From Lophium mytilinum (taxonomy: Eukaryota > Ascomycota > Dothideomycetes > Mytilinidiales > Mytilinidiaceae): 64,000 nt of DNA. Positions within the stretch are counted from its first letter, which is position 1, and every line of letters starts with the position of its first letter. Of the stretch, positions 1-11,608 are shown one piece after another. The position numbers and the translations under genes were made by a program. The DNA is taken from assembly GCA_010093605.1 (NCBI GenBank), contig MU004195.1:1073736-1137735 (forward strand). The letters are read 5' to 3'. The notes beneath the pieces are model-generated. The model worked only from the letters and a program-made list of their open reading frames with translations, made no database searches and was not told where the DNA came from.

Positions 1-169
1 ACCGGCGCATCCTGAACATGTTAGTGGTGCCCATCAAAGACTTCTTCTGGGTCATACCTGCTCCAAGAACTCTAGCCGGAGTGGACTCCTTCTTGTATTC
101 CTTCGCCGAAGAGTTGTTGGCGACGACTTCAGCGGCCTTCGAGGCAACATCTTTCGGGGAAGGGCTCAT
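1..169 (-). CDS. partial hypothetical protein, 5' end only
   Basis: A minus-strand frame opens with ATG at 169 and stays open to the left edge of the window (56 codons). It begins MSPSPKDVASK and continues with a hydrophilic Lys/Ala/Ser-rich segment and a stretch reading RVLGAGMTQKKS. I do not recognise the family. The composition looks more like protein than the overlapping plus-strand frame at 18-482, which is Trp/Phe-rich and has no recognisable domain. A GTATGA donor-like site near 56 could end a first exon there, so the last 18 codons may be intron. The 3' part lies outside the window. Confidence 0.4.
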   Translation of the reverse strand, partial: MSPSPKDVASKAAEVVANNSSAKEYKKESTPARVLGAGMTQKKSLMGTTNMFRMRR

Positions 170-1054
170 GATGGTTTTTCGGACCGCCGAAGAGTACCGT
201 GGAACGCTGGTGGATTGCGAAGGTGGAGAAAATAAGTATTGGGAATTGGGATATAGAAGGGCTGCTCGGGCGACCCAATGGCTGGGATTACGGTGGAGAT
301 GGATTGTACTTTGCTGGCCACGCGCTGCGAAAGCTAGAGACGACTTTTTTGTGGTCCATGTGGTCCGTGTGCATGGTGTAATCCTGGGTCCTTCCTGCAT
401 CAAATCCATCGACACATTTTTCACCACACCATCGGGAGAAATCGATCCAATGAATAGTTTAATGCCTACGTTGAGTTTTTGAGCAGCTGTCGATTCTTTT
501 CCGGTATAGATATGTACATCACGCTGCTACTTGCACTATCGTTTATGACAACCAACTCCCTCAGCAATTGCCGCTATACAGGTATAAAATAGACTCGAAT
601 TAAGAGCACACTTGTGAATGATCTATATGAAAGCAATGGCTTTGCAGGCTATGCAGACTGCTTTCTTTCTTTCAGTCACAATCCCATATTTATCAACCTT
701 TCGAAAGTGTTTTAGCATCTCAAGCCCATCAATAGAGGATCGTTATTTTTAACCTCGAGGGTATCGGCTACGCACTGCACGCAAACACTGATCTAGCCCT
801 TTGAAGTTCTAAGAGGTCTAAGTAGGAAACCATCATTCTATACAATTCTAGTATGTCTAGTATGAAGAATCCTGTTTCTTTTCCACCATATTTTTGCCAA
901 CATCATCGATGCCCCCGACTCAAATCGAATCTTACCACAACCTTCTTTTAAGCTTTGTTCTTGGTCAATCGCGTGTCCCACTCAAAACGCTAATGTGGCC
1001 GCCCCCGAATCGTGATTAGCAGCCAGTTGGCTCAGACTCCCTGCAACCAGAATC
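170..1054. other. intergenic, no gene seen
   Basis: AT-richer spacer between the start of the edge gene and the 3' end of the epimerase gene. The plus-strand frame ending at 482 has no family resemblance and antisenses the edge gene. Nothing else is supportable. Confidence 0.5.
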
Positions 1055-2127
1055 TCATCCAGGATTGTAGTATTTTCTCCAATTGTGTTCTTCCTTGAAA
1101 CCAAGTACCTCTCTAATCTTCCGATTGCTCAATGGCGCTTCCCACTCCCCCATTTCTCGCATGATGGGCGTATTCGGACAGAACTGTGCCAGCAATTCCT
1201 TTGTCGGGATCTTGGTGGTGATAGTATCATTCGTCGCATTGAAGACCTGGAATCCTAGCCCGTCTTTCTGTACACAGAGATCACAAATCTGGCCCAAGTC
1301 TCTGGCATCGATGTACGACCACGCATTTCTCTTCCTACACGCGGGATCATTGACATACTTCTGGAAGTCTCGCGCGTACTCATGTGGTTCGACGACGTTC
1401 CCAATTCGAAGAGCGTAGATGTCCACATCGAATCGTCTTGCGAATCCCCTGGCAGTTCGTTCACCGCAGAGCTTGGAAATGGCGTAGGTATCCATTGGGT
1501 TGACGTCGATGTAGTCTTCGTCTAGCGGGAAAGACTGGTAATCAAGGTCACCCTGGCCAAAGCATACTTCGTACGTCGTCTCACTGCTAGCGATGATGAT
1601 TTTCTTGACGCCTAGTTTGCACGCCGCTTCGATTACATTGTACGTCGAAACTACATTTCCCTTGAAGCTGGTGTGTTTAGTTAGCAAATTTCTCTAGGTA
1701 GGGGATTTCAAGCTTACCATTCGTTGTCCGGGACTAGCATGTTCCGGGCATAAGCTGCGAAGTGAATCACAGCGTCAGGTGGACCTGGAGGGGTTGGGCC
1801 ATCGTAGCCAGTAAAGTCGAAGTGTGTAGTGAGGCCGTTGAATACTTGGCCACTATCCGTCAGGTCTGTCTTCAAAGTAAAGACCTTCGGGTCTTCGAAA
1901 GGAACAAGATCCAGATTGAGCACTTCATAGCCTCGTTTGATTAGTTCTGGTATGACGTGTCTGCCAGCTTTGCCTGATCCTCCAGTGAACACAATGCGCT
2001 TTCCGTTTGGAGGAATGCTGTCGGTTTGCATAGCCCGTGGAGTATCTTCGGTCCACGACATCGGATTGTAGTCTGTATTTTCGATTTCTGCAAATAACCA
2101 ATTACCGGGAGCGTCAGGACGGTTCAT
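1055..2127 (-). CDS. NAD(P)-dependent epimerase/dehydratase (extended SDR)
   Basis: Exons 2127..1718 and 1667..1055 (minus) join across a 50-nt GTAAGC...CACCAG intron to give 340 aa. The N-terminal half carries the Rossmann glycine motif GGSGKAG (after the strand KRIVFT) and then DAVIHFAAYA, the usual strand-4 region. The catalytic pair is visible as YAISK, followed by LCGERTARG. The exon junction restores the family-typical VPDNE..FKGNVVSTYNV, which fixes the splice sites. The protein is probably a cytosolic sugar-nucleotide or small-molecule epimerase/dehydratase of the type common in fungi. The substrate cannot be read from the sequence. It stands alone, with no pathway neighbours. The start at 2127 is the first ATG in frame; a later Met before the glycine motif is possible because the first 35 residues are not typical of the family. 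Confidence 0.85.
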
Positions 2128-2574
2128 GTCTGGCTTCCCAGAAGACGTTTTGCAGATTGGTCAAGATAGATGCAGTATTGAAGAAGTTCCATAGTCGATG
2201 ATGTATTTTATAAATCTCTTAGCGACGTCATTGAATCTGATAGCGATACTAAATCTCGTGCCGCGGCCGTGTTTCATGAATGTGTGCGCTTGGCTGCGAC
2301 TATCTAAAGTGCCTCAATAAGTTATCACCATTATAGACCAGAGAAGATTTCCATAATTTGAATGATAGGCTAGTCTTCCAGACCACATCAAACGAGGTTG
2401 GGTAAACTCCAAAGTTCAATGCCAAGAGTCGTCAGAATTCAAACTCCCGCGCGTTTGGTTTTCGAGACCATCGAACCGACAATCTGCATGCATAGTTCTT
2501 GACCCGCGACCGACAGCTCCCACAAACGTAGTCACTTACACTCTCTTCATGTTCATGGTCGAGAAGGCTTACAG
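2128..2574. promoter_or_regulatory. divergent intergenic promoter region
   Basis: This 447-bp spacer separates the start codons of the minus-strand epimerase and the plus-strand DUF2358-like gene, so it must hold both promoters. I see no convincing TATA box and no other gene. Confidence 0.4.
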
Positions 2575-3501
2575 ATGACCGCCGGGCTGATGCGGAGGCT
2601 CTCATCATCAACCAGAACACGCGTGCACCGGATCGGCGTGAGGCAATGGGCACTCACTCCATTCAGACAGCCTCAGAGGACTCTTGCAAATATCATAGAT
2701 CCCTCCGAGTCGAACACATGGTTCACGAGCAATGCGCCTCGCTTTGGCCCCCCAAACCTAGGTGGCAATGACCACACCCCTCCAGACGAGCGGACCTTGA
2801 AGCTTGGGAAAAGTAAAACCTTTGCAACATAGCTTCTGACATACATGTGCTAACAGAAATCTGAAGCTATACGAGTTCTACACGATCGCCTTCCCACTCT
2901 CCTCGCCTCTCCTCTTCCGCAAGAAATACTCTCCCCACAAATCTCACTCCACCTTTTCCCCTCGACACACCCACACTTACCCACAGTGAGGGGGAAGATC
3001 GCATACACAACTGCGCTTTGGACAGCGCCAGTGGCATGGGGTAGAGTTCCTATAATAGGAAACGTCAAGCTGATAATCCTCTCTGAGCGCATGGTTCAGA
3101 ATGGCGGTACATCTACAGAGGCAAATATGCGCCACGAGAAGCTAATAGTGCGTTGGAAGACCTGCGGAAAGAGCAAGGGCACGCAGACCGGGGGATTGTA
3201 TCGCGGGATCGGAGCTAGTGAGCAGGTTGACAAGATCACAGAGTTTCTGGGTGGCGCTGCGCGAAAAGACGAGGAGTTTTGCGGACTCTTTATATTCGAG
3301 TTTGACGAGGAAGGCAGGATATTGAGCCATACCATCGAGCATGCGGAAGAGGGTGGTAGCTGGGACAAGACTACGAGAGTGATCAGTGTCACGGATTGGC
3401 TGCTGGGCCGGGCTTGGGGCAAAAAGTCAGAGGATGGGACGCCAGGGCTGGCTATGGCTCAGGAACAGAGAAATGATATCGATCAGCACCGGAGACGGTA
3501 A
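2575..3501 (+). CDS. DUF2358/C6orf136-like protein, probably mitochondrial
   Basis: Exons 2575..2812 and 2867..3501 give 290 aa. The intron runs from GTAAAA to CTGAAG, and this acceptor rather than the earlier CTAACAG keeps the frame open and gives LKLGKTIRVLH. The N-terminus is Arg/Ser-rich without acidic residues, like a mitochondrial presequence. The body has RLPTLLASPLPQEILSP, then GRVPIIGNVKL, and near the end the signature FCGLFIFEFDEEGRILSHTIE followed by VTDWLLG. These match my memory of the conserved eukaryotic DUF2358 (C6orf136) family, which has an NTF2-like fold and no known biochemical activity. The C-terminal 20 residues after WLLGRAWG are variable and hydrophilic. Family call from memory; no search was run. 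Confidence 0.75.
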
Positions 3502-4340
3502 GGAATGTAAAGTACGAAGGCGGAGTTTGGTTCGACCCTCTACTGCATAGGAGCTGGAAAAGGCGTTGGGACCGGGCTTGGGAGGGTTCTCTTGTACTGA
3601 TATTGGTCTTCCCCATACTCCTCTTTACCAAGAACATACATTTTGTTTTCGTAGGCACGAAACTGCCCATCTGTATCTTACCAAACACTATACGGCACTC
3701 ATTTGTGGCTGCTGAGTTACTCTACTGCCACGTCCTGCCGCGCAATTGCTCTGGTCTCTCACTTAACACTCGCCAGCGTCGTCTCGGCCTCCCACGTCGC
3801 GGGTAGGGTTCATGGATGCTCCCAGGGCTATACGCAAGTGTCCTATGGCATCCGAACGGCTCGCTGCGTCAGCAAGGATCTAGGTCTGGTCGCTGCACCC
3901 CACGGGGGAGGGCAAAGATGGCGTCTCCGCATTCGACGGCATGATGGACATGTCAGATGCAGCTGCGGCTGCGATTGGAGCTGTGAAACGCAAAGCACCG
4001 TGAATCCGACGTAGTCCCATCACGTGTGCTATGGAAAGAGGTGGCCGCCGCTGATTGGCGCAGCGTCTAGTGTCATTTGCTGCGTGATGAAGCACGCTCC
4101 TCTTTCTGCCTCCAGCTGTCCCGACCTCCCTCATTTTGACGACAGCCGCTGTGCTGCTGCTCATCCTCTTCTATCCGAATCTCCTCACGGTGGCCAATAT
4201 CAGAGTGCTGGCAGCCGTCTCCCAGCTTGCCGCCGCCCGCCGACAGCTCCTTCACGCCCATTACACAGCATTGGCCAAGCTCCAGCCCCATTGCATGCTT
4301 CGACGTCCCGGGCGAGTACCGCAGCCTGCCCACCACAATC
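3502..4340. promoter_or_regulatory. intergenic, 3' of DUF2358 gene and promoter of EDE1
   Basis: About 840 bp. The part after 3900 is GC-rich with CT-rich plus-strand tracts near 4100-4330, typical of a fungal promoter/5' UTR. Several short frames here overlap each other on both strands and none shows a domain. Confidence 0.4.
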
Positions 4341-7300
4341 ATGTCCGACACCACCGGATCAGACCTGAGTGCGTATTCCTCTGCTGCATCGCTCTATGAC
4401 GCTCCTGCTAATCGCTATGCGCCTGCTTCCAGACCATCCGATCCTCAACCTCACCCCCGAAGAGACCCGAGTCTTCAAGCAGCTGTTCAATCAAGCTGAT
4501 AATGAGAATCTGGGAGTCGTCACCGGCGAGGTCGCTGTCAAGTTCTTCGAGCGCACCAAGCTAGCGCCGGCCATTCTGGGCGAGATATGGCAGATAGCAG
4601 ACACTGAGAATCGAGGTCTGTTGACTTCAGCGGGCTTCTGCATGGTACTCCGCTTGATCGGCCATTACCAGGCCGGCAGAGACCCAACACCAGAGCTCGC
4701 TTTCAGACGTGAGTATGGCCCTTCAAAAGCTTGGCTTTGCTGATAAAAAGCAGCTGGACCTCTGCCCAAGTTCGATGGCTTGACCCTCCCCACGCTACCG
4801 AATCCCCCAGCAGCTTTCCCTGCGCCTCCAGCTGGCATCCAACCTCAGATGAGCGGAGGCCCCATCCGTGTGCCTCCTCTTCCACCAGTGAAGGCTGCCG
4901 AGTATGCCGCGTTGTTCGAGCAATCAGGCGCCCAGGGCGGCATCCTGCCAGGTATATCATACATACATTTGGTTTTGCATGGCCCACACTAACCACTGGA
5001 CCACAGGCGAGACGGCCAAAAACATCTTCGAGAAGGCCAAACTACCAAACGAGATTCTGGGCCGCATATGGAACCTAGCGGACACGGAGCAACGCGGCGC
5101 GCTTGGAGTAACCGAATTCATCATCGCCATGCATTTGCTAGCGTCGTATAAGACAGGTGCTCTCAAGGCACTGCCGACAAATCTTCCGGCTGGCCTTTAC
5201 GAAGCTGCTTCTCGAAGAGGTCCAACGATTCCTCCCCCACCGCCAGGCCGACCGCGACCCGATGAACCTCTAGCAGGCATTCCACGTCAGTTCAGCGGAG
5301 CAAGGCAGCAACGCAATCAAAGCCCAATGACCGGAGCTCCCTACGGCACTCCGCCTCAATCTGTACAATCCACAGGTGGGGATTGGTTAATATCTGTTCA
5401 AGAAAAGGCATCCTATGACAATCTGTTCAACAAAGTCGACACCGTTGGACGAGGGTTCATAACTGGAGAGCAAGCAGTGCAGTTTTTCAGCGACTCTGGC
5501 CTGCCGGAGGACATCTTAGCCGGCATTTGGGATCTTGCAGACATTAACTCTGAGGGGCAGCTTAGCAGGGACGAGTTTGCAGTGGCCATGTACCTTATCC
5601 GACAGCAAAGGAAACCTGGAATCAGTTTGCCCTCAGCTTTACCGGCCAACTTGGTTCCTCCCAGCATGCGCAACCAAATACGACCTCCCGGTCAGCCAAC
5701 GGCGCCCGCTTTTGATAACGCCGCTCACTCTTCCAATCTGCCAAAGTCCGCTGCCGAGGATCTCTTTGGCCTTGATGCGTTCACTTCTCCGCCTCCGATC
5801 CAGACTCAGCAGTCGACCGGCGGTTCTAATACATTCAACAAGCCATTCGAGGCCGATCCGTTTGGCAGCAAGCCGACTTCTCCATCGTCGCCTCAAACTT
5901 TCCAGCCTTCGCCCCGGAATCCTACGTCGACATTCAAGCCATTCATCCCATCCTCCTCATTCGGGCAGTCTCTCGCAACTCACTCTACAGGTGCATCAGG
6001 GAGCTCAAACTTGGCCCAGCCTCGAGGCAATCAATCGCACCAACCATCAGCAATGGACGATTTGCTTGGCGACAATGATCCAGAAGTTAGCAAGAAGTTG
6101 ACACAAGAGACCACAGAGCTCGCAAACATGTCGAATCAAATCGGCACTTTGAGGACTCAAATGCAGGAAGTTCAAAGCAAGAAGACTACGACCGAGAACG
6201 ATATCAACAGCGCAAGCACTCAGAAGCGCGACCTGGAAATCCGCCTTTCGCAATTCAGGAGCCAGTATGAACAGGAGGTCAAGGCTGTCAAGACACTGGA
6301 TGAACGTCTGACTGCCTCTCGCAACGAAACACGGAAGCTGCAGCAAGAGTACGCTATGATTGAGGGAACTTACCAAGATCTGCAGAACCAGCACCGCCAG
6401 GTCGCAACCGCTTTAGACGCTGATCAGCGTGAAAACGCGAGTCTAAAGGAGAGAATCCGGCAGGTCAATGGCGAAATCAGCCAGCTTCGGCCTCAGCTTG
6501 AGAAGATGCGAACCGATGCGCGGCAGCAGAAGGGAATGGTGTCTATCAACAAGAAGCAGTTGTCCACCAACGAGGGCGAGCGGGATAAGGTCAAGTCTGA
6601 GATGAACGACCTGACAAAGGCTGCACAGGAAGCCTACCGGAGTCCTCAGCCTACGCCCCAGGACCAGGCATCCAACGCTGTCAGCCCAGCGGCTTCTGTA
6701 GCCAGCCACAACACCAATCCGTTCTTCAGGAAGTCCCCTCAGCCTACCGAAAACGCTATGTCACCGTCGGGCTTCACTCGCACACAACCGCAACCCAGCA
6801 AAGACTTCGACAATGTCTTCGGTCCGTCCTTTGCTGCCTCTCCGTCGATTGCTGCGCCCCCACACACGTCTTTCCGCCAGGATAGCCAAAGCAACGTCCC
6901 GACTTTCTCTGCGCCCTCTGGACATTCTGTACGTTCTTCGGAAGGTCCCGATGTACCAACCCCCTCAACTTCGCCACCCCTCTCCGCCTACCAGGAATCG
7001 CCACGGGCTGGTGAGCCTCCTGCGCCGCCAGAATCTCGCCAATTTGCGTCTAGTTTTTTACCTCTTCGTGACGGAGTGCCGAGGTCTGATTCGTTCAGTT
7101 CTTCGGTCAAGGTTTCAGCTCCTGCGAGCAGGTACGGCGGTCCCGCTGGCAACGAAACACCGACTATCGCAAGCGGGTCTCCTTCGGCAACGCCTGTGCA
7201 AGAGAAGGGTCTTGAGAGGACGGATACTTCCAAGACGGAGACGAACACATTTGGATCAGTTGGGCAATCTCTGTTCCAAGACCGCAACTTCACTGCCTCC

Positions 7301-9017
7301 CCGGCAGCAAGCGCCACGAGCGAGGGCGCTAGGTCAGGTGGAAAGCCTGAGGAGCGCAAGGACACATATCAAAGCTTTGGGCAGCCCTCCGTGCAGAGGG
7401 ATATCCCCGGAGCATTCCCTGGCGACACGAACTCTCCACTTCAAGCAGAGCCAACAGGCGAGAGCTCGTTCAGTGACCGAAGCAAGAACAGCAACCTCCA
7501 GCCAAATCGGTCGGACCCATTTGCCCAGAACAAAGAACAACCTAAGGGCCCCGCTGCTGCGAAAGATGCTTTTGATGCCGCGTTCGCTGGGTTTGGAGGA
7601 GGTTCACGTCAGTTTCAAGAAAAGCAACACACTGGGTCATCGATCAACGGATCTGTGGATTCTGCGAACAAGTTCAACCAAGAGTTTCCACCTATTGAAG
7701 ACATAGGCCATGATGATGAAAGCGATAGCAATAGCGAGACAGGGTTTGCAGACAACTTCACGTCTGCATCGCCCCATCAGAATCGCCAAAACCAAAATCA
7801 AGGCTCTACTCAGTCAAGACCAAGTACAAGCGCGACTGGGGCCGATGCAACCAACGACTTCTTCGGGTCGACTAGGCCGTCAGCTATCACACAGGAATCT
7901 ACAGCGACCCTACCCACCCCTGGTGCACAAAAGTCTCCTCCGACGTACGACCAGACTATGGGTCCTTCTAGAAGCGGGACAAGAGATTCGAATCAATTCC
8001 CACCTGAGTTTGGTGGTCTCCTTCCTGCCCGCACCGATCCTACCTCCTCTCCTCCACAGCCTTCTCAATCTCCGGAGAAGAGCTTCAGTACTTCTTCCGC
8101 TGGTGGGCAAGGAGGCGCCCTATTCGGTGGTGGTTCTACCTCTAAGGCCACTTCCTCTGCACCAACAACTGCATTCTCTGCATCGCCACCCCCAGCTGAC
8201 ACACCAGTCTCGACCGTCCCATCCGATGCGTACCATTCTGCCACCTCTTACCCAAGTGGTGGTGACAACAAGGGGCCGTCACCTACCGCGCACCCTCCCC
8301 AAACCTCAAAGCCCTCGTTCAACGACGACTTTGATTCCGGCTTCGACGACCTGTCCGAAGCGAAAGAGGCCGACGATAAGACCGACGATGACTTCATGCT
8401 TGGCTCGCACCACCGCGACGGCCTGGACGAGTTCAATCCTGTCTTCGACTCCCCCGCGGCTTCCAAGTCTAACACGATGCAATCGCAACAAACGCCCACT
8501 GGTAAGCCCGGTCACAGCGGAGAGAACAGCTTCAGCGACTTTGAGCACCTCTCGCAGAGCTTCGGACAAGCTGGGTCCCAATCCCTATCCCAATCCCAAC
8601 AAGCGCCTCAGCAGCCGCAGGCCAAGCAAAGCCAAGACTGGGACGCCATTTTTTCGAGCCTGGACGCGCCACCGAACGAGAAGGCGCTCGGGCAAGGGGA
8701 GCAGCCGGGCAAATCCGTGTTTGACACCTTTGGGGTCGACGCGGAGGAGGCTTCGGGTTCTGGGTCGCAGTCCAAGCAGCCTCAGATGCCGCAGCTTGGG
8801 CGGGCGCTCAGCGCAGGTACTGAACACGACGATCCTATCTTGAAGAAGCTGACGGGTATGGGATATCCCAGAGAGCAAGCATTAGGGGCGCTTGAGAAGT
8901 TTGACTACGATATCAATATGGTGAGTAGATACCTTGCGGCTGAATAGTCGGGGTCTATGGGAAAGCAGTCACTGACACAAGGTATAGGCGGCGGATTATC
9001 TGACGTCCGGTCAATGA
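4341..9017 (+). CDS. EDE1: EDE1, EH-domain endocytic scaffold
   Basis: Exons 4341..4368, 4433..4708, 4754..4951, 5007..8920 and 8988..9017 give 1481 aa. Ede1 (Eps15 homologue) is an early-arriving scaffold at clathrin-mediated endocytic sites that binds NPF-motif cargo adaptors through EH domains and ubiquitin through its UBA. Three EH domains lie at about residues 15-105, 135-230 and 296-395, each with the repeating LGEIWQIAD / LGRIWNLAD / LAGIWDLAD core. A coiled coil follows at about 518-703. Then comes a long Ser/Pro/Gln-rich disordered region with DPF and NPF-like motifs. A UBA domain fills the last 40 residues (DPILKKLTGMGYPREQA...). The final 67-nt intron splits the UBA: reading through it would end at a stop at 8947 and lose helix 3, whereas splicing gives NMAADYLTSGQ. 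The first exon codes only nine residues plus one base. Length and order agree with yeast Ede1 (1381 aa). Confidence 0.95.
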
Positions 9018-9671
9018 AAATGAGCAGAGGGGGGAGCTGTGAGGAGGGGAAAATATTTAATGATGTGTTGGCGGGTTGTTGTTTTGTTGAGAGTTTTGTT
9101 GTAGCATACTTGCCCTTCTTTTTTCTAGTTTCATAAGCTCGTTCAGACAGTATTGCACGGATGGCTTTCGTCTTATGTCGTTCCTTTGCGTCTCTTTCTT
9201 TTGTGAGAGCGAGCTAGCGAAAGCGATGGAAAGCGAGCATATTGGAACGGTCCTTTTTCGCGGAAGAGAGACTTGTTGTGATGGAGAAGTGTATACACAC
9301 GAGCTTGTTAAACGTAATTTGGTTTGGTATGCGGAGGCGGTTAGGGAGAGGGGAGGCTGCATATAGTTGGTTGTAGGTGTGCTTGTGTTCTATTGATGAT
9401 GTCTTTTCGGTGAGCTACGTTCTGGTACTTGTCTCGTGATGTTGTTGATTATTTGGTGGATATAGGGACGTCGCTATCATCGATTTTATTTCAAAAGAAG
9501 TCATACGTAACTGCGGGAAAGATTATGAGGAAAGGAAACGAGTTTCTTGCGGTCAACAGTCTTTCTTATATGATATATCAATCACCATCATGAAAAAAAC
9601 ATAACACCCGTTCTATCTCTCGAAATCACCACTGACGGTTCCTTGGCATCCACACGCACATCATCCTTTTC
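9018..9671. other. convergent 3' intergenic region
   Basis: About 650 bp between the 3' ends of EDE1 (plus) and the F-box-like gene (minus). It should hold both 3' UTRs. No further gene is seen; a frame around 9057-9366 exists on both strands and has no recognisable content. Confidence 0.4.
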
Positions 9672-10622
9672 TTACTCCCGAACGAGGACGTAGGTCACCC
9701 GAGCCGAGGTATCTGGGTAGGTCAGGTGAGTTGTATCCTCCCCCTCAACCTCCAAATTAGAAAGTACGCTCCAATAGTTCTGGCCTCCTCCACCCAGGTC
9801 CTCCTTCTCCTTCTCTCTTTTCTCCTTCTTTCGCCCAGGACAAACAATAGCCCGCTCCAACACCGTCGTCGAATCCTCCTCGTCCGTCTGTCCCCACCCA
9901 ACCACATTCACCGTCACCCTCCCCTTCGTCCTCCGCCACAGCTTCGCCGACCCCCGCTGCACGAATGCTAGCACGGGCTGCAACACGCACCGCCGGTTGG
10001 CCCACTCGGCCGGGTGCGAGAAGTCCAGCGTCACGGTATCCGTGTTCCGTGGCAAGCGCTCCAGCAGCGCCAGCCAATGGTCGAAGAAAGTCATTCCCAT
10101 CTCGTCTGCATCCAACCACAGTAGTGAGTGCATCAGACACGGATGAGAAGAATGGAATCTCGATGGGACCAATCGTGCTCTAGCGCAGTCGCTGGCGGCG
10201 GAGAAGATACTAAGGTGGAAGTTGCGGAGGGGTGTCCCATCCGGGTTTTTTGGGGTGTCGAGGATGGCGGAGAAGGCGCCGAGATTGCAGACTTCGAGTG
10301 GGGTTTGGCGCGAGAGGGTGGAGAGGGACTCGGCGCGGAGCTGGCGGGAGATGGCGAGGAGGGGGATGGGGCGGTAGGTGTGTTCTGAGCTCGTGTTTAG
10401 GGGGTACGGCGCTTTGGGATATAGGCCGACTGGTGTGACTTTTCGGGTGTCGGCTGGGTCCCTGGAGATAGGGAGCGCGTATGCGTCTGGCAGGGCGTGG
10501 AAGAGGATCTTGTCGCGGAGCTCTCTGGGCAGGGCCATGAGACCTTTGAGGGCTTTTGGGTTGGTCATGGTGGTGTTGTTGGCTGAGTTGGCGTTGCTGT
10601 CTGAGCTGGCGTTGTTGGCCAT
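9672..10622 (-). CDS. F-box-like hypothetical protein (LPRELRD type)
   Basis: Single exon of 316 aa. After an Asn/Ser-rich start it has GLMALPRELRDKILFHALP, the short F-box-like motif that opens a large group of lineage-specific proteins in Dothideomycetes. It continues with RPIPLLAISRQLRAES, a typical second element of that group, and a hydrophobic middle (HSLLWLDADEMG..FFDHWLALLERLP). A Lys/Glu-rich linker (GRKKEKREKEKED) lies near the C-terminus. F-box proteins recruit substrates to SCF ubiquitin ligases through Skp1; whether this short form binds Skp1 is unknown. The region around the start codon (Asn/Ala repeats) is low complexity, and the true start may be the Met at residue 19. Its neighbour is another F-box protein. 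Confidence 0.65.
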   Translation of the reverse strand: MANNASSDSNANSANNTTMTNPKALKGLMALPRELRDKILFHALPDAYALPISRDPADTRKVTPVGLYPKAPYPLNTSSEHTYRPIPLLAISRQLRAESLSTLSRQTPLEVCNLGAFSAILDTPKNPDGTPLRNFHLSIFSAASDCARARLVPSRFHSSHPCLMHSLLWLDADEMGMTFFDHWLALLERLPRNTDTVTLDFSHPAEWANRRCVLQPVLAFVQRGSAKLWRRTKGRVTVNVVGWGQTDEEDSTTVLERAIVCPGRKKEKREKEKEDLGGGGQNYWSVLSNLEVEGEDTTHLTYPDTSARVTYVLVRE

Positions 10623-10730
10623 GGAGGTGTTTTTGGCTATGGTAGTGTCGTTGACTATAGTGTGAGGTGGAAAGAGAGCAGAGCTGTCGACGGTGTAGGA
10701 CTAAGAAAATAGCTGGGAGGTCTTAGGTGT

Positions 10731-10738
10731 TATATATA
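10731..10738 (-). promoter_or_regulatory. TATA-like box
   Basis: TATATATA read on the minus strand about 110 bp upstream of the F-box-like start codon at 10622. Position fits a fungal core promoter; not proven. Confidence 0.4.
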
Positions 10739-10746
10739 GGAATTTC

Positions 10747-10779
10747 GCCGCTCTGATGCCGCTCTGATGCCGCTCTGAT
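10747..10779. repeat. 11-bp tandem repeat, three perfect copies
   Basis: GCCGCTCTGAT is repeated three times head to tail at 10747, 10758 and 10769, just upstream of the TATA-like box of the F-box-like gene. It may be a promoter minisatellite. Confidence 0.9.
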
Positions 10780-11608
10780 GATGCGGTGGGCTGGCGTTCT
10801 GTGGGCAAGCTACATGTTGCGGTAGCATGCAGCAAACGGACAATGACTTTACCATGGTAAGGTATCCACATCTTATGGTCACATCTATTGATTTCGAGTT
10901 TCTTTGATCGTGGCTTCCGATGGATGGAAATGTGGGTACAGCCCAATCAGATGGCTTGGTTGAGTCCACTGCCAGAATATTCCCTGGTACTATAGTGATC
11001 GCTACCACAGGCTGCAAGACTTGGAGAAATGAGTGGCCGGTAAGCATTGTTTCTTGAGAGCGCATTTTCTGATTTAGAGCTTTTTCAGGCTTCTGTCGCG
11101 AAACAAACAAGATGGCATATCGAGTCTAGGGCTCTTGAAAAGTTTCTTCTTGAAGTACAGAAAAAGTCTCAAGCTCGTCGTCGATTAGCTACCCGACTCA
11201 CCTTATTTCTCATCTTCTTCTCCAACGGCAGTAATATTCGCTGAATGAATCTTACGGCGGCTAACATGGTCTCCGTATTTTTCCACGCTGTAGACAATAA
11301 AGGTTGTGGCGCGATATTCCATGTCATGGTCACCGTGTTAGCGTAACATAGTAGACACTAAAGAGCCTTTTGACCGGTTTTTCACCTACTAGGCAGTGGC
11401 CCTCTCACAGTATTGTCGATGTGATCAAAGACGGAGCTCAACTCTCAGGTAGTGATGTTGTATTAACTTCATTAGTTCTCCATATCGCTCATGATGCCAA
11501 AGTTGACATGATGCAAATCAGACTACCTCTTGCCCGGGCGGCTAACCTACTACTATCCAGGACACCTCTCATGATTCCGTCGAGTGATCAGAGGCGGGGC
11601 TTGAGGTC
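10780..11608. other. intergenic, no gene seen
   Basis: About 830 bp, AT-rich. The frames at 10730-11110 (minus) and 11370-11612 (plus) have no domain and read like random translation. It lies between the promoter of the F-box-like gene and the 3' end of the F-box/ankyrin gene. Confidence 0.4.

Noticed and set aside
18-482. 154-codon plus-strand frame at the left edge
   Set aside because: It is antisense to a better minus-strand frame, is rich in Trp/Phe with no domain, and contains an overlapping second frame. It looks like chance translation.
6813-8843. Two long plus-strand frames (297 and 377 codons) inside EDE1
   Set aside because: Arg/Leu/Ser-rich shadow translations of the GC-rich disordered region of EDE1, without any domain.
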